The notes: a model not told the origin generated them from the letters alone. A DNA stretch of 64,000 bases from Vibrio coralliirubri (GCF_024347375.1 NZ_AP025470.1:620001-684000), one strand, 5' to 3'; positions 1 through 10,657 are shown, numbered from the stretch's first letter. Program-made: numbers and translations.

Positions 1-304
1 TCTGCAAGTGTTGGCTTCAGTTGTTGATAGCGAAATGACACTGAATGAGCTGTCTCAAGGCATGACGTTGTACCCTCAAGTTCTAGAAAACGTTCGTTTC
101 AGCGGAGATTCAAACCCATTGGAAGCCGAAGCGGTAAAAGCAGCGGTTGTTGAAGTAGAAGCAGAGCTTGGCGAGAAAGGTCGTGTGCTATTACGCAAGT
201 CTGGTACCGAGCCACTACTGCGTGTCATGGTTGAAGGCGAAGATGCAGAGCTTGTTCAAGCGTCTGCGCTTAAGATTGCAGATGCAGTAAAAGCAAACTG
301 CTAA
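1..304 (+). CDS. glmM: GlmM, phosphoglucosamine mutase, C-terminal part
   Basis: Only the last 100 or so codons lie in the window; the reading frame is open from the first base. GlmM interconverts glucosamine-6-phosphate and glucosamine-1-phosphate for peptidoglycan and lipopolysaccharide precursors in the cytoplasm. The visible part is the C-terminal phosphate-binding domain of alpha-D-phosphohexomutases, with the diagnostic [15 protein letters not shown] segment about 35 residues before the stop. The neighbour secG follows as in E. coli, which supports the assignment. An internal GTG at position 8 is not a start. Confidence 0.95.
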   Translation, partial: LQVLASVVDSEMTLNELSQGMTLYPQVLENVRFSGDSNPLEAEAVKAAVVEVEAELGEKGRVLLRKSGTEPLLRVMVEGEDAELVQASALKIADAVKANC

Positions 305-370
305 TTTAACCTTTTACTTAGCCGGCGTAACGAATAGCGCTTGTGATTAGAAGTGGTTGAGTTATATCAC

Positions 371-418
371 GGTCAAAAGAGACGTAAATGAGTTTTGTGT
401 CGCTTTTGACCTTTTTTT
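371..418 (+). terminator. Rho-independent terminator after glmM
   Basis: A long hairpin (GGTCAAAAG pairing with CTTTTGACC, then an inner GAC/GTC after one mismatch) is followed by seven T residues. It lies 66 bases after the glmM stop and separates glmM from secG. The rest of the 278-base gap before secG holds no gene I can support. Confidence 0.85.
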
Positions 419-582
419 GACCATTCACTTGGTAAAGGCTTATTTTTTAGCAAATTCTCCTTGTCAGCCATCGTCGCATTCGCTAGTATTGCTCGGCCTT
501 CAGTTAGGAGGTCGCTAGCCTTGTTCTTAAAAATAGTTTTTTGAACGGCGCTGGCTCAACAATTAGGAACATAGGTGGAAAA

Positions 583-915
583 ATGTTTACAGTTCTACTT
601 GTGATTTACCTGTTGGCAGCGCTTGGTGTAATTGGCCTAGTGTTGATTCAACAAGGTAAAGGCGCAGATATGGGAGCCTCTTTCGGTGCTGGCGCTTCAA
701 ACACTGTGTTTGGTGCTGGTGGCTCAGGAAATTTCCTTACCCGAATGACTGCAATTTTTGCAACTACATTTTTTATCCTTAGCTTAGTGCTTGGTAATAT
801 GTCTACACATAAAACTGAGTCACAATGGATTGACCCGACCCAAGGTCAGGTAATTCAACAAGCTGATGATGCAGTGAGTGAAGTTTCGGCGCAAGGCGAC
901 GAAATTCCACAATAA
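583..915 (+). CDS. secG: SecG, preprotein translocase subunit
   Basis: SecG is the small auxiliary subunit of the SecYEG channel in the inner membrane and assists SecA-driven export. The 110-residue product begins [20 protein letters not shown], a first membrane helix. The conserved cytoplasmic loop [15 protein letters not shown] follows at about residues 22-36, then a second helix at about residues 53-72. The C-terminal tail is acidic and variable, as usual in the family. I chose the ATG at 583 because AGGTGG lies a few bases upstream and the product then starts directly with the helix; an in-frame upstream TTG at 541 would add an unrelated leader. Two tRNA genes follow, as in E. coli (secG-leuU). 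Confidence 0.93.
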   Translation: MFTVLLVIYLLAALGVIGLVLIQQGKGADMGASFGAGASNTVFGAGGSGNFLTRMTAIFATTFFILSLVLGNMSTHKTESQWIDPTQGQVIQQADDAVSEVSAQGDEIPQ

Positions 916-931
916 TCTGTAAAGATTTGAT

Positions 932-1016
932 GCCGAGATGGTGAAATTGGTAGACACGCTAGCATGAGGTGCTAGTGCCTTAGGGTGTGAGGGTTCGAGT
1001 CCCTCTCTCGGCACCA
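932..1016 (+). tRNA. leuU: tRNA-Leu(GAG)
   Basis: An 85-base class II tRNA with encoded CCA end. The acceptor stem GCCGAGA pairs with TCTCGGC; the anticodon stem CTAGC/GCTAG holds loop ATGAGGT with anticodon GAG at 966-968. A long variable arm and the GGTTCGAGTCC T-arm are visible. It starts 16 bases after the secG stop, so it may be cotranscribed with secG. Confidence 0.97.
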
Positions 1017-1027
1017 TGTTTACAAAC

Positions 1028-1055
1028 TTGTAAAACATCTTGTTGGGCGTATAAT
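1028..1055 (+). promoter_or_regulatory. Sigma70-type promoter for metY
   Basis: TTGTAA (1028-1033) and TATAAT (1050-1055) are separated by 16 bases, and the tRNA-fMet begins 15 bases later. The discriminator is GC-rich (GCTCGC), typical of stable-RNA promoters under stringent control. A 7-bp inverted repeat (TTTACAA, AC, TTGTAAA; 1019-1034) overlaps the -35 box. Confidence 0.7.
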
Positions 1056-1069
1056 GCTCGCAAGTCGGA

Positions 1070-1146
<77 letters not shown>

Positions 1147-1262
1147 ATTTCAATGCTATTATATAGCTTGTATTGGTAGCAAGTTTGCACAGTGTGAACC
1201 TCACTGTGAGTTAAGTGTGATATCGAATGTGATGGCACTTAACATATAAGGGTCCAGCAACA

Positions 1263-1289
1263 AAAACCCCGGCTTATACGGGGTTTTTT
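1263..1289 (+). terminator. Terminator after metY
   Basis: CCCCG (1267-1271) and CGGGG (1279-1283) form a hairpin with a seven-base loop, followed by six T residues. An A-run precedes the stem. In E. coli, transcription partly reads through this point into rimP-nusA. Confidence 0.8.
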
Positions 1290-1343
1290 GTTATCTAAGC
1301 ATTTGTAAATGTATTTAGATAATGTTTGCTTGGAATTTAAATT

Positions 1344-1363
1344 GGGCTTTGAGCCCTTTTTTT
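1344..1363 (+). terminator. Short hairpin with T-run just upstream of rimP
   Basis: GGGCT, loop TTG, AGCCC and then seven T residues end 17 bases before the rimP start. It is the second terminator-like structure between metY and rimP. Its place in the leader suggests an attenuator that controls entry into the nusA operon; this is inference. Confidence 0.55.
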
Positions 1364-1380
1364 GTTTCTGGAGTGGTTAA

Positions 1381-1836
1381 ATGACTGGTTTAGAAAGACA
1401 ACTTACTGAAATGCTTGACGCTCCAGTAGCAGCATCAGGTTATGAGTTAGTTGGATTAGAATTTATTCGTGCTGGTGAGCACTCAACGCTACGTATTTAC
1501 ATCGATTCACCAAACGGTATCAATGTAGATGATTGCGCTGAAGTTAGTCACCAAGTAAGTGCCGTAATGGACGTTGAAGATCCAATTTCAGTGGCTTATA
1601 ACCTTGAAGTGTCTTCACCAGGTTTAGAGAGACCACTGTTCAAAGCAGAGCATTACCAACAATTTATTGGTCACGAGGTAAGCATCGTTTTGAAAATGGC
1701 TGTCGGCAACCGTCGTAAATGGAAAGGTGATATCCAATCTATCGAAGGCGAGACAGTGAAAGTATTGGTTGAAGGACAAGAAGAAGAATTCGTCCTGAGC
1801 AATATTGCGAAAGCTAACCTGATCCCTAAATTTTAG
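1381..1836 (+). CDS. rimP: RimP, ribosome maturation factor
   Basis: RimP helps late assembly of the 30S subunit, acting around S19 and the head domain. The 151-residue length is normal. The N-terminal domain carries the family segment [20 protein letters not shown] at about residues 69-88, and a C-terminal Sm-like beta domain follows. GGAG lies upstream at normal spacing for the ATG at 1381. It is the first gene of the rimP-nusA-infB-rbfA-truB operon, 35 bases before nusA. Confidence 0.95.
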   Translation: MTGLERQLTEMLDAPVAASGYELVGLEFIRAGEHSTLRIYIDSPNGINVDDCAEVSHQVSAVMDVEDPISVAYNLEVSSPGLERPLFKAEHYQQFIGHEVSIVLKMAVGNRRKWKGDIQSIEGETVKVLVEGQEEEFVLSNIAKANLIPKF

Positions 1837-1871
1837 TTCTCCTAGAGAGAAGAGCTTAAGAGGCTAGATTA

Positions 1872-3359
1872 ATGAACAAAGAAATTTTGGCGGTAGTAGA
1901 AGCTGTTTCAAATGAGAAAGCAGTTCCTCGTGAGCGTATTTTTGAAGCGCTTGAAATCGCGCTTGCAACGGCAACAAAAAAGAAAAGCGAACTAGAAATC
2001 GAAGTTCGTGTTGAAATTGACCGTAAAACGGGTGATTTCGAAACTTTCCGTCGTTGGGAAGCTGTTGAGGAAGTTGAATTCCCAACAAAAGAAATCTCTA
2101 TTGAAGCTGCAAAGTACGATGACCCAGAGATCGAACTTGGCGGTTTCATTGAAGATGATATCGAATCAGTAACGTTTGACCGTATTACGACTCAAACGGC
2201 TAAGCAAGTTATCGTACAGAAAGTACGTGAAGCTGAACGCGCTCAAATCGTTGAGCAGTTCATCGATAACGAAGGCGAGCTAGTAACTGGCGCAGTTAAG
2301 AAAGTTAACCGTGACACTATTATCCTAGACCTAGGTAACAACGCTGAAGCGGTAATCCTTCGTGATGACCAACTTCCTCGTGAAAACTTCCGTCCAGGTG
2401 ACCGTGTTCGTGGTCTTCTTTACGCAGTTAAACCAGAAGCTCGTGGTTTCCAGCTTTTCGTTACTCGTTCGAAGCCAGAAATGCTAGCTGAACTATTCCG
2501 TGTTGAAGTGCCTGAGATTGGTGAAGAGCTAATTGAACTTAAAGGTGCTGCACGTGACGCTGGTTCTCGTGCTAAAATCGCTGTGAAAACAAACGACAAA
2601 CGTATTGACCCAGTTGGTGCGTGTGTTGGTATGCGTGGCGCACGTGTACAAGCTGTTTCTAACGATCTTGGTGGTGAGCGTATTGATATCGTTCTTTGGG
2701 ATGATAACCCGGCTCAATTCGTAATCAACGCAATGGCTCCTGCTGATGTTGCTTCAATCATCGTTGATGAAGACGCACACTCTATGGATATCGCTGTTGA
2801 AGCGGATAACCTAGCACAAGCGATTGGCCGTAGCGGTCAAAACGTACGTCTAGCTTCTCAACTGACTGGTTGGGAACTGAACGTAATGACTGTTGCTGAT
2901 CTTGAGAAGAAGCACCAAGAAGAAGCAGTTGCTTCTATTGAAAACTTCATGAAGCACCTAGACATTGAAGAAGACTTTGCTCAAATGCTTGTTGAAGAAG
3001 GCTTCTCTACGCTTGAAGAAGTAGCATACGTTCCTGTGAACGAGCTTCTTGAAGTAGACGGTCTAGACGAAGGTATCGTTGAAGAACTACGTAACCGCGC
3101 AAAAGACGCACTGACTACTCTAGCGCTAGCGAAAGAAGAAACTTTCGACGGTGTTGAGCCTGCTGAAGACTTACTTGCACTTGAAGGTCTTGAGCGTGAA
3201 ATGGCTTACAAGCTAGCAGCAAAAGGCGTTGCGACATTGGAAGACCTAGCTGACCAAGGCGTTGATGAACTAGAAGGCATCGAAGACCTAACTGCAGAAC
3301 GTGCAGGCGAGCTAATTATGGCTGCGCGTAACATCTGTTGGTTCGGCGACGAAGAATAA
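1872..3359 (+). CDS. nusA: NusA, transcription elongation/termination factor
   Basis: NusA binds RNA polymerase and modulates pausing, Rho-dependent and intrinsic termination, and antitermination. The 495 residues match the E. coli architecture. They begin with an N-terminal polymerase-binding domain, then an S1 domain (about residues 135-200, with [16 protein letters not shown]) and two KH domains (the second with [18 protein letters not shown] near 318-335). Two C-terminal acidic repeats (about 355-425 and 430-495) are rich in Glu, Asp and Leu. The acidic repeats are a gammaproteobacterial trait that binds the alpha-subunit CTD. It is flanked by rimP and infB with short gaps. Confidence 0.97.
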   Translation: MNKEILAVVEAVSNEKAVPRERIFEALEIALATATKKKSELEIEVRVEIDRKTGDFETFRRWEAVEEVEFPTKEISIEAAKYDDPEIELGGFIEDDIESVTFDRITTQTAKQVIVQKVREAERAQIVEQFIDNEGELVTGAVKKVNRDTIILDLGNNAEAVILRDDQLPRENFRPGDRVRGLLYAVKPEARGFQLFVTRSKPEMLAELFRVEVPEIGEELIELKGAARDAGSRAKIAVKTNDKRIDPVGACVGMRGARVQAVSNDLGGERIDIVLWDDNPAQFVINAMAPADVASIIVDEDAHSMDIAVEADNLAQAIGRSGQNVRLASQLTGWELNVMTVADLEKKHQEEAVASIENFMKHLDIEEDFAQMLVEEGFSTLEEVAYVPVNELLEVDGLDEGIVEELRNRAKDALTTLALAKEETFDGVEPAEDLLALEGLEREMAYKLAAKGVATLEDLADQGVDELEGIEDLTAERAGELIMAARNICWFGDEE

Positions 3360-3381
3360 TTCAGCAAGGAGAGAAAGCGGT

Positions 3382-6072
3382 ATGACACAATTAACAGTTA
3401 AAGCACTGAGTGAAGAGATTGGTACGCCAGTTGACCGCTTAATTGAACAACTTGCTGATGCAGGCATGAAGAAAGCAGGGTCGGATCAAGTGACTGATTC
3501 AGAGAAGCAAACATTGCTAACGCACCTTAAAAAGGAGCACGGCGATACTTCAGGCGAAACAGAACCGACTCGTTTAACTCTTCAACGCAAGACCCGCAGC
3601 ACGCTAAGTGTTGCCGCTGGAGGCGGTAAGAGTAAGGATGTTCAAGTAGAGGTACGTAAAAAGCGTACTTACGTGAAGCGCAGCACTATTGAAGATGAAG
3701 CGAAACGTGAAGCTGAGGAAGTAGCTAATCGTGAAGCGGAAGAGAAAGCACAACGCGATGCTGAAGAGCAAGCGAAACGTGATGCTGCAGAGAAAGCACA
3801 GCGCGAAGCCGAAGAAAAAGTAACACGTGAAGCGGATGCAAAACGTGAAGCTGAAGAGAAGGCTCAACGCGCACAAGCTGAAAAGGCTAAAAAAGACATG
3901 AATTCAAAAAATGCAGACGCTAACGCACAAGCGAAAAAAGAAGCGGATGAACTTAAAGCTCGTCAAGAGCTAGAAGCAACTCGTAAAGCAGAAGCTGAAG
4001 CAGCTAAGCTTGTTGAAGAAGCTCGTAAGTTAGCAGAAGAGAACCAAGAACGTTGGTCTGAAGAAGAGAAGAAGAAGAAAGAGCAAGAGAAATCTGCGGA
4101 TTACCATGTGACGACTTCTACTTACGCTCGTGAAGCTGAAGATGCGGCAGATAAGAAAGATGAGAAAGCACCTCGTCGTCGCAAGAAGAAAGCAGCTCCT
4201 GCTAACCAACCTGCAAACAACCGTGGTGGTCGTAACCAACGTGGTCGTGGCGGTAAAGGTAAGCTTGCTAAACCAACTTCAATGCAGCAAGGCTTCGATA
4301 AGTCAGCAACTGTTGCTAAATCTGACGTTGCTATCGGCGAAACTATCGTTGTTTCTGAACTGGCTAGCAAAATGTCAGTTAAAGCAACTGAAGTTATCAA
4401 AGTAATGATGAAGATGGGCGCTATGGCGACTATCAACCAAGTGATCGACCAAGAAACAGCACAACTTGTTGCTGAAGAAATGGGTCACAAGGTAATCCTA
4501 CGTAAAGAAAACGAACTTGAAGAAGCAGTACTAGCTGACCGTGATAGCGATGCTATCGCTGAAGGTCGTGCTCCTGTTGTTACTATCATGGGTCACGTTG
4601 ACCACGGTAAAACTTCAACACTTGATTACATTCGTAAAGCACACGTTGCTTCTGGCGAAGCTGGCGGTATCACGCAGCACATTGGTGCTTACCACGTAGA
4701 TACTGACAACGGCATGATCACTTTCCTTGATACTCCTGGACACGCGGCGTTTACAGCTATGCGTGCTCGTGGTGCTCAAGCGACAGATATCGTTGTACTT
4801 GTAGTTGCAGCAGACGATGGCGTAATGCCACAAACAATCGAAGCAATCCAGCACGCGAAAGCGGCAGGCGTTCCTCTGATTGTTGCTGTGAACAAGATCG
4901 ATAAAGAGGGTGCAAACCCAGACAACGTTAAGAATGAGCTAGCTCAATACGACGTTATCCCTGAAGAATGGGGCGGTGAGAACATCTTCGTTCACATCTC
5001 TGCTAAACAGGGTACAAACATCGATGGTCTTCTAGAAGCAATCCTTCTTCAGTCTGAAGTTCTTGAGCTTACAGCGGTTAAAGAAGGCATGGCGTCTGGT
5101 GTTGTTGTTGAATCTCGTCTTGATAAAGGTCGCGGTCCAGTTGCAACAGTACTAGTACAGTCTGGTACTCTAAACAAAGGCGACATCGTTCTTTGTGGTC
5201 AAGAGTACGGCCGTGTTCGTGCAATGCGCGATGAGAACGGCAGAGACATCGAAACTGCAGGTCCATCTATCCCTGTAGAAATTCTAGGTCTTTCTGGCGT
5301 ACCTGCATCAGGTGACGAAGCGACTGTTGTACGTGATGAGCGTAAAGCACGTGAAGTTGCGAACTACCGTCAAGGTAAATTCCGTGATGTTAAACTAGCT
5401 CGCCAACAAAAAGCGAAACTAGAGAACATGTTCGCGAACATGACGGCTGGCGAAGTTGCTGAGCTTAACGTTGTACTTAAAGCTGACGTTCAAGGTTCTG
5501 TAGAAGCGATTGCTGACTCTCTACTGAAACTGTCTACTGACGAAGTTAAAGTGAACATCGTAGGTTCTGGTGTTGGTGGTATTACTGAAACTGATGCAAC
5601 TCTTGCTGCAGCTTCTAACGCTATCATCCTTGGTTTCAACGTTCGTGCTGACGCAACTGCGCGTAACACGGTTCAGAACGAAAACCTAGATCTACGTTAC
5701 TACTCAATCATTTACCAACTGATTGACGAAGTTAAACAGGCGATGGGCGGTATGCTTGCTCCTGAATTCCGTCAAGAGATCATTGGTCTTGCACAAGTTC
5801 GTGACGTATTTAAGTCGCCTAAACTTGGTGCAATCGCTGGTTGTATCGTTACTGAAGGTACGATTAAGCGTAGCAACCCAATCCGTGTACTTCGTGAAAA
5901 CGTTGTTATCTACGAAGGTGAACTAGAGTCACTTCGTCGCTTTAAAGATGACGTACAAGAAGTTAAGAACGGTTACGAGTGTGGTGTCGGCGTTAAGAAC
6001 TACAACGACGTTCGCGTTGGTGACCAGATCGAAGTATTCGAAATCGTTGAGGTTAAACGTACTCTAGACTAA
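3382..6072 (+). CDS. infB: Translation initiation factor IF-2
   Basis: IF-2 is the GTPase that brings initiator tRNA to the 30S subunit and promotes subunit joining. The 896-residue protein has an IF2_N domain at the start, then a long low-complexity charged segment (about residues 95-290, rich in Lys, Arg, Glu and Ala, with RE-AEE-like repeats). A second IF2_N domain follows, and then the G domain. G1 is GHVDHGKTS near residue 402, G3 is DTPGHAAF, G4 is NKID. The C-terminal C1/C2 domains that bind fMet-tRNA complete it. The initiator tRNA gene itself lies 2.2 kb upstream in the same cluster. The ATG at 3382 has GGAGAG upstream. Confidence 0.97.
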   Translation: MTQLTVKALSEEIGTPVDRLIEQLADAGMKKAGSDQVTDSEKQTLLTHLKKEHGDTSGETEPTRLTLQRKTRSTLSVAAGGGKSKDVQVEVRKKRTYVKRSTIEDEAKREAEEVANREAEEKAQRDAEEQAKRDAAEKAQREAEEKVTREADAKREAEEKAQRAQAEKAKKDMNSKNADANAQAKKEADELKARQELEATRKAEAEAAKLVEEARKLAEENQERWSEEEKKKKEQEKSADYHVTTSTYAREAEDAADKKDEKAPRRRKKKAAPANQPANNRGGRNQRGRGGKGKLAKPTSMQQGFDKSATVAKSDVAIGETIVVSELASKMSVKATEVIKVMMKMGAMATINQVIDQETAQLVAEEMGHKVILRKENELEEAVLADRDSDAIAEGRAPVVTIMGHVDHGKTSTLDYIRKAHVASGEAGGITQHIGAYHVDTDNGMITFLDTPGHAAFTAMRARGAQATDIVVLVVAADDGVMPQTIEAIQHAKAAGVPLIVAVNKIDKEGANPDNVKNELAQYDVIPEEWGGENIFVHISAKQGTNIDGLLEAILLQSEVLELTAVKEGMASGVVVESRLDKGRGPVATVLVQSGTLNKGDIVLCGQEYGRVRAMRDENGRDIETAGPSIPVEILGLSGVPASGDEATVVRDERKAREVANYRQGKFRDVKLARQQKAKLENMFANMTAGEVAELNVVLKADVQGSVEAIADSLLKLSTDEVKVNIVGSGVGGITETDATLAAASNAIILGFNVRADATARNTVQNENLDLRYYSIIYQLIDEVKQAMGGMLAPEFRQEIIGLAQVRDVFKSPKLGAIAGCIVTEGTIKRSNPIRVLRENVVIYEGELESLRRFKDDVQEVKNGYECGVGVKNYNDVRVGDQIEVFEIVEVKRTLD

Positions 6073-6154
6073 TCAGTCTGTACGACTCGACATATTGACT
6101 AAGGTTACTAACATTACTAGTAAAGGTAATAAGTAATCGGTTGTTGAATACACC

Positions 6155-6185
6155 ATGGGGGGCTGGTAATTACCAAGCCCCCCAT
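6155..6185 (+). repeat. GC-rich hairpin between infB and rbfA
   Basis: ATGGGGGGCT pairs with AGCCCCCCAT around a self-complementary GGTAATTACC. The stem is very stable, but the following bases (CTTTCTAAG) are not a proper T-run, so it is more likely an RNA-processing or stability element than a terminator. It lies 21 bases before the rbfA start. Confidence 0.6.
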
Positions 6186-6206
6186 CTTTCTAAGTGAGAA
6201 AAGAAA

Positions 6207-6620
6207 ATGTCAAAAGAATTTAGCCGCACACAACGTGTGTCTCAGCAGCTTCAAAAAGAGCTTGCTCTTATCCTACAACGTGAAGTTCGTGACTCACGTA
6301 TTGGTATGGTAACTATCTCAGACGTAGAAGTGTCTCGTGACCTTGCTTACGCAAAAGTGTTCGTGACTTTCCTGTGTGTTGGTGAGCAAACTCCTGAATC
6401 ATGCCTTAAAGCTCTTAAAGAGCATGAAGTGCCAGTTCGTATGGCTCTTGGTAAGCGTATTCGCCACCGTCTAACGCCTGAAGTTCGTTTTACTTACGAC
6501 AACACACTAGTAGAAGGCATGCGTATGTCTAACCTAGTAAGTGAAGTTCTGAACGACGACAAACGTAAGCAAGAAGAAGCTGGCCGCACTGACGAAACTC
6601 AGTCTAAGGGCGAAGAGTAA
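6207..6620 (+). CDS. rbfA: RbfA, 30S ribosome-binding factor
   Basis: RbfA is a cold-shock-related factor needed for 16S rRNA 5' end processing and 30S maturation. The 137-residue KH-type protein starts [20 protein letters not shown] and holds the conserved segment [20 protein letters not shown] near residues 27-46. The C-terminal tail is charged. GAGAAAAGAAA precedes the ATG. Its TAA overlaps the ATG of truB (TAATG), which suggests translational coupling. Confidence 0.95.
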   Translation: MSKEFSRTQRVSQQLQKELALILQREVRDSRIGMVTISDVEVSRDLAYAKVFVTFLCVGEQTPESCLKALKEHEVPVRMALGKRIRHRLTPEVRFTYDNTLVEGMRMSNLVSEVLNDDKRKQEEAGRTDETQSKGEE

Positions 6621-7573
6621 TGGCTCGCCGTCGTAAAGGTCGCCCTATCAACGGGGTAATTCTATTAGATAAGCCGACTGGCATTTCGTCTAATGATGCA
6701 CTGCAAAAAGTAAAGCGTATTTACTTTGCAGAGAAGGCAGGGCACACCGGTGCTCTGGATCCTCTTGCGACTGGCATGCTGCCAATTTGTCTTGGTGAAG
6801 CGACGAAGTTCTCTCAGTTTCTTCTAGATTCTGATAAGCGCTACGTTGTTATCGCTAAGCTTGGTGAGCGTACCAATACCTCTGACTCTGATGGTGAAGT
6901 GGTAGAGACACGTGATGTTAACGTGACTCAAGAACAGCTTGAGCGTTGCATTGCGAGCTTCAAGGGTGAAACCGATCAGATACCATCAATGTTTTCTGCA
7001 TTGAAGTATCAAGGTAAGCCTTTGTACGAATACGCACGTGCAGGTATCGAGGTTCCTCGTGAGTCTCGTAAGATCACCGTGTACTCTATTGAACTGCTTC
7101 GCTTTGAAGGCGATGAAGTTGAAATGGAAGTGCATTGTTCGAAAGGCACATACATCCGCACAATTACCGACGATCTTGGTGAGATGCTAGGTTGTGGTGC
7201 TCACGTGACTATGCTTCGTCGTACAGGTGTCGCGAAGTACCCATACGAGCGTATGGTGACTTTGGAGCAGTTAAATGAGATCCTAGAGCAAGCACAGGCG
7301 CAAGAAATTGCCCCGAAAGAGCTGCTTGATCCTCTGCTGATGCCAATGGACACTGCCGTTGAAGACTTACCAGAAGTAAACCTGAACGCGGAACTGACTG
7401 ACCTAGTTCAGCACGGTATGCCAGTTCAGGTTGCTGGTGCGCCAACTGAAGGCACGGTTCGTATGACAAGTGGCGAAGAGAAGCTGTTTGTCGGCGTAGC
7501 TCAGATTGCTGAAGATGGCCGAGTTGCACCGAAGCGTTTGGTTGTTTTCAGAGATGAAGAACCACAAGCGTAG
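6620..7573 (+). CDS. truB: TruB, tRNA pseudouridine-55 synthase
   Basis: TruB converts U55 of the T-loop of elongator tRNAs to pseudouridine. The 317-residue protein has the N-terminal [15 protein letters not shown] segment and the catalytic motif [17 protein letters not shown] near residues 38-54, with the catalytic Asp in [11 protein letters not shown]-terminal PUA-like domain follows. The start codon overlaps the rbfA stop. A terminator follows about 60 bases downstream and closes the nusA-infB operon. Confidence 0.96.
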   Translation: MARRRKGRPINGVILLDKPTGISSNDALQKVKRIYFAEKAGHTGALDPLATGMLPICLGEATKFSQFLLDSDKRYVVIAKLGERTNTSDSDGEVVETRDVNVTQEQLERCIASFKGETDQIPSMFSALKYQGKPLYEYARAGIEVPRESRKITVYSIELLRFEGDEVEMEVHCSKGTYIRTITDDLGEMLGCGAHVTMLRRTGVAKYPYERMVTLEQLNEILEQAQAQEIAPKELLDPLLMPMDTAVEDLPEVNLNAELTDLVQHGMPVQVAGAPTEGTVRMTSGEEKLFVGVAQIAEDGRVAPKRLVVFRDEEPQA

Positions 7574-7630
7574 CGCTTATATCGAATCGGATCTTAGCGC
7601 TGAGTCGTGAAAAGCGAGCAAATAAGACAG

Positions 7631-7665
7631 AAAGCGAGCGCCTAATTTAGGTGGTTCGCTTTTTT
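7631..7665 (+). terminator. Terminator after truB
   Basis: AAAGCGAGCGCCTA can pair with TAGGTGGTTCGCTTT (with one bulged G and G-T pairs), and five further T residues follow. It separates truB from the rpsO promoter. Confidence 0.7.
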
Positions 7666-7689
7666 CGTTTTTAATGGGTTCGATTGTTA

Positions 7690-7718
7690 TTGCACCAACT
7701 GACAAACTTCCCTATAAT
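7690..7718 (+). promoter_or_regulatory. Sigma70 promoter for rpsO
   Basis: TTGCAC (7690-7695) and TATAAT (7713-7718) have an ideal 17-base spacer. The rpsO ATG is about 73 bases downstream of the -10 box, leaving a leader of roughly 65 bases with a good ribosome binding site (AGGAGAG). Confidence 0.8.
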
Positions 7719-7791
7719 CCTCGGCTCGCGTAGCGGCTGAATCAGAGATTGGCTGCTACAAATATAAACTTACTCTTATCAGGAGAGAATT

Positions 7792-8061
7792 ATGTCTCTG
7801 AATGCAGAAACTAAAGCAGCAATCGTTGCAGAATACGCACAATCTGAAGGCGACACAGGTTCACCAGAAGTACAAGTAGCACTACTTACTGCTTCTATCA
7901 ACCACCTACAAGGTCACTTCAAAGCGCACAAACACGATCACCACAGCCGTCGTGGTCTACTACGTATGGTTTCTAGCCGTCGTAAGCTTCTTGATTACCT
8001 GAAAGGCAAAAACCTTGCTCGTTACCAAGACCTAATCAAGCGTCTAGGCCTACGTCGCTAA
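7792..8061 (+). CDS. rpsO: 30S ribosomal protein S15
   Basis: S15 is a primary 16S rRNA-binding protein of the central domain. The 89 residues are the standard length, with the signature [19 protein letters not shown] (about residues 30-48) and [19 protein letters not shown] (about 51-69). AGGAGAG lies 8 bases before the ATG. In E. coli S15 represses its own translation through a leader pseudoknot; I could not establish an equivalent fold here. It is followed by a terminator and by pnp. Confidence 0.98.
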   Translation: MSLNAETKAAIVAEYAQSEGDTGSPEVQVALLTASINHLQGHFKAHKHDHHSRRGLLRMVSSRRKLLDYLKGKNLARYQDLIKRLGLRR

Positions 8062-8090
8062 TAGCGATGTCTGCAAAGACAGTTTGAAGA

Positions 8091-8117
8091 AAAGGAGCAT
8101 TTATGCTCCTTTTTTTG
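8091..8117 (+). terminator. Terminator after rpsO
   Basis: AAAGGAGC, a six-base loop and GCTCCTTT are followed by further T residues. It lies 30 bases after the rpsO stop, like the t1 attenuator between rpsO and pnp in E. coli. Confidence 0.85.
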
Positions 8118-8202
8118 TGCCTGTAAGAAAATGCTAGGCTGGATGCTCAGAATATCATCTGGCTTTTTCTGATAGGAAATATATCTCCTAATAAAAATAG
8201 TT

Positions 8203-8391
8203 TATACTACGCCCGCCTATAGCGTTTTCAGCGTTTGGCAATCAACCTCTCAAGAGATTACAGTCACAGATGTCGGCCAATAGGTCGCGACTATTCAAAG
8301 GCGGATTTGGTCTTAATTCGGCGTATGAACACATACAAAGAGTCACCATCCTAAGTCCCTTTTCACTAGTCGCGATTGGTAATGTCTTGAG
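8203..8391 (+). promoter_or_regulatory. pnp promoter and long-range leader hairpin
   Basis: TATACT (8203-8208) is a likely -10 box. The leader then holds two far-apart arms. CTCAAGA (8249-8255), ATTAC (8257-8261), CCAA (8277-8280) and TCGCGACTA (8285-8293) pair in order with TAGTCGCGA (8367-8375), TTGG (8376-8379), GTAAT (8379-8383) and TCTTGAG (8385-8391). CCAA/TTGG and ATTAC/GTAAT share G8379, so one pair must yield. This is the kind of extended stem that RNase III cuts in the E. coli pnp leader to start PNPase autoregulation. An ORF of 63 codons across this leader is not credible as a gene. Confidence 0.65.
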
Positions 8392-8439
8392 TCATTATTC
8401 ACTTAATCTAAAGTCTGACTTTAGAGCTAAGGATATACA

Positions 8440-10560
8440 ATGTTTGAAAAACCAGTTGTAAAATCGTTCCAGTACGGTAACCACACCGTTACTCTAGAAA
8501 CGGGCGTAATTGCACGTCAAGCTACTGCTGCTGTAATGGCGACTATGGACGATACATCAGTATTCGTTTCTGTTGTTGCTAAGAAAGAAGCAGTTGCAGG
8601 TCAAGACTTCTTCCCACTAACAGTAAACTACCAAGAGCGTACATACGCTGCGGGTAAAATCCCTGGTGGTTTCTTCAAGCGTGAAGGTCGTCCATCTGAA
8701 GGCGAAACACTAACAGCTCGTCTGATTGACCGTCCAATTCGTCCACTTTTCCCAAGTGCGTTTAAAAACGAAGTTCAAGTTATCGCTACGGTTGTTTCTA
8801 TCAACCCTGACGTAAACCCAGACATGATCACTATGATCGCAACGTCTGCTGCACTTGCTATCTCTGGTGCTCCATTCAATGGTCCTATCGGTGCTGCACG
8901 TGTTGGTCACATCGACGGCGAATTAGTTCTTAACCCATCAAATACTGAGCTTGAAAACTCTAAACTAGACCTAGTTGTGTCTGGTACAGAAGGCGCAGTA
9001 CTTATGGTTGAATCTGAAGCAGATAACCTATCTGAAGAAGAAATGCTTTCAGCTGTTGTTTACGGTCACGACCAACAACAAGTTGTAATCAAAGCAATCA
9101 ACGAGTTTGCTGCTGAAGTTGCAACTCCATCTTGGAACTGGGAAGCACCAGCAGTTAACACTGAGCTTAAAGCTCAAGTTGCTGAACTTGCTGAAACTCG
9201 TCTATCTGACGCGTACCAGATCACTGAGAAAATGGCTCGTTACGAGCAAGTTGGCGCAATCAAGAACGACGTTGTTGAAGCTCTAATTGCACAAGACGAA
9301 AACCTAGATGAGCGCGAAATCCGCGGCATGCTTGGTTCTCTAGAGAAAAACGTAGTACGTAGCCGCATCATCGCTGGCAACCCACGTATCGATGGCCGTG
9401 AAAAAGACATGGTTCGTGCGCTAGACGTACGTACTGGTGTTCTTCCACGTACACACGGTTCTTCTCTATTCACTCGTGGTGAAACTCAAGCACTTGTTAC
9501 TGCAACGCTTGGCACACAACGTGATGCTCAAATCATCGACAGCCTAATGGGTGAGAAGAAAGACAACTTCCTTCTACACTACAACTTCCCTCCATACTGT
9601 GTAGGTGAAACTGGTTTCGTTGGTTCTCCTAAGCGTCGTGAAATTGGTCACGGTAAGCTTGCTAAACGTGGTATCCAAGCAGTAATGCCTTCTGTTGAAG
9701 AATTCCCATACACAGTTCGTGTTGTATCGGAAATCACAGAATCTAACGGTTCTTCTTCAATGGCTTCTGTATGTGGTACATCTCTAGCTCTTATGGATGC
9801 TGGTGTTCCAATCAAAGCTTCTGTTGCGGGTATCGCAATGGGTCTTGTTAAAGAAGGCGACGATTTCGTTGTTCTTTCTGACATCCTTGGCGACGAAGAT
9901 CACCTAGGTGATATGGACTTTAAAGTAGCAGGTACTAACGCTGGTATCACTGCACTTCAAATGGACATCAAGATCGAAGGTATCACTAAAGAGATCATGC
10001 AAATTGCACTTAACCAAGCGCAAGGTGCACGTAAGCACATCCTTTCTGTAATGGATGAAGCTATCTCTGGTGCTCGTGAAGATATCTCTGAATTCGCTCC
10101 ACGTATCCACACAATGAAAATCAGCTCTGATAAGATCAAAGATGTTATCGGTAAAGGTGGCGCAGTTATCCGTGCTCTTTGTGAAGAAACGGGTACTACA
10201 ATCGAAATCGAAGACGATGGCACAATCAAGATTGCTGCTACTGAAGGCGCAGCTGCTAAAGAAGCTATCCGTCGTATCGAAGAGATCACAGCTGAAGTTG
10301 AAGTTGGCCGCATTTACCAAGGTAAAGTTGCTCGTCTAGCTGACTTCGGTGCATTCGTTACTATCCTTCCAGGTAAAGATGGTCTAGTACACATCTCTCA
10401 AATCGCTGACAAGCGCGTTGAGAAAGTGTCTGACTACCTAACTGAAGGTCAAGAAGTTCCTGTTAAGGTTCTTGAAATTGACCGTCAAGGCCGTGTACGT
10501 CTAAGCATGAAAGAAGCAGTTGAAACGCCAGCTGAAGGCGAAGCACCTGCTGCTGAGTAA
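8440..10560 (+). CDS. pnp: PNPase, polyribonucleotide nucleotidyltransferase
   Basis: PNPase degrades RNA 3' to 5' phosphorolytically and is part of the degradosome. The 706-residue protein has two RNase PH domains (about residues 10-145 and 310-450, the second including [18 protein letters not shown]), an all-alpha linker, a KH domain with [18 protein letters not shown] near 567-584, and a C-terminal S1 domain ([18 protein letters not shown]). AAGGAT precedes the ATG at 8440. Its long leader hairpin suggests RNase III-dependent autoregulation. A terminator follows. Confidence 0.97.
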   Translation: MFEKPVVKSFQYGNHTVTLETGVIARQATAAVMATMDDTSVFVSVVAKKEAVAGQDFFPLTVNYQERTYAAGKIPGGFFKREGRPSEGETLTARLIDRPIRPLFPSAFKNEVQVIATVVSINPDVNPDMITMIATSAALAISGAPFNGPIGAARVGHIDGELVLNPSNTELENSKLDLVVSGTEGAVLMVESEADNLSEEEMLSAVVYGHDQQQVVIKAINEFAAEVATPSWNWEAPAVNTELKAQVAELAETRLSDAYQITEKMARYEQVGAIKNDVVEALIAQDENLDEREIRGMLGSLEKNVVRSRIIAGNPRIDGREKDMVRALDVRTGVLPRTHGSSLFTRGETQALVTATLGTQRDAQIIDSLMGEKKDNFLLHYNFPPYCVGETGFVGSPKRREIGHGKLAKRGIQAVMPSVEEFPYTVRVVSEITESNGSSSMASVCGTSLALMDAGVPIKASVAGIAMGLVKEGDDFVVLSDILGDEDHLGDMDFKVAGTNAGITALQMDIKIEGITKEIMQIALNQAQGARKHILSVMDEAISGAREDISEFAPRIHTMKISSDKIKDVIGKGGAVIRALCEETGTTIEIEDDGTIKIAATEGAAAKEAIRRIEEITAEVEVGRIYQGKVARLADFGAFVTILPGKDGLVHISQIADKRVEKVSDYLTEGQEVPVKVLEIDRQGRVRLSMKEAVETPAEGEAPAAE

Positions 10561-10630
10561 TTCTCAGTGTGTCGATGGTGATATCGCTTTTTAGTGATTT
10601 CTAACCTATCGTCAACAAAGCATGTTATAA

Positions 10631-10657
10631 AGGGGAGCATATCGCTCCCCTTTTTTA
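10631..10657 (+). terminator. Terminator after pnp
   Basis: AGGGGAGC, a five-base loop and GCTCCCCT are followed by a T-run. It lies 70 bases after pnp and 28 bases before nlpI. Confidence 0.85.

Noticed and set aside
3650-4110. Possible DNA repeat locus
   Set aside because: The repetition is codon-level (RE-AEE-type residues) inside the IF-2 charged linker, so it is protein low complexity, not a separate repeat.
8270-8461. 63-codon ORF in the pnp leader
   Set aside because: It overlaps the long-range stem and the pnp start, has no binding site and no recognisable protein pattern.
9904-10320. 138-codon minus-strand ORF inside pnp
   Set aside because: Antisense to conserved PNPase sequence; no start site or family.
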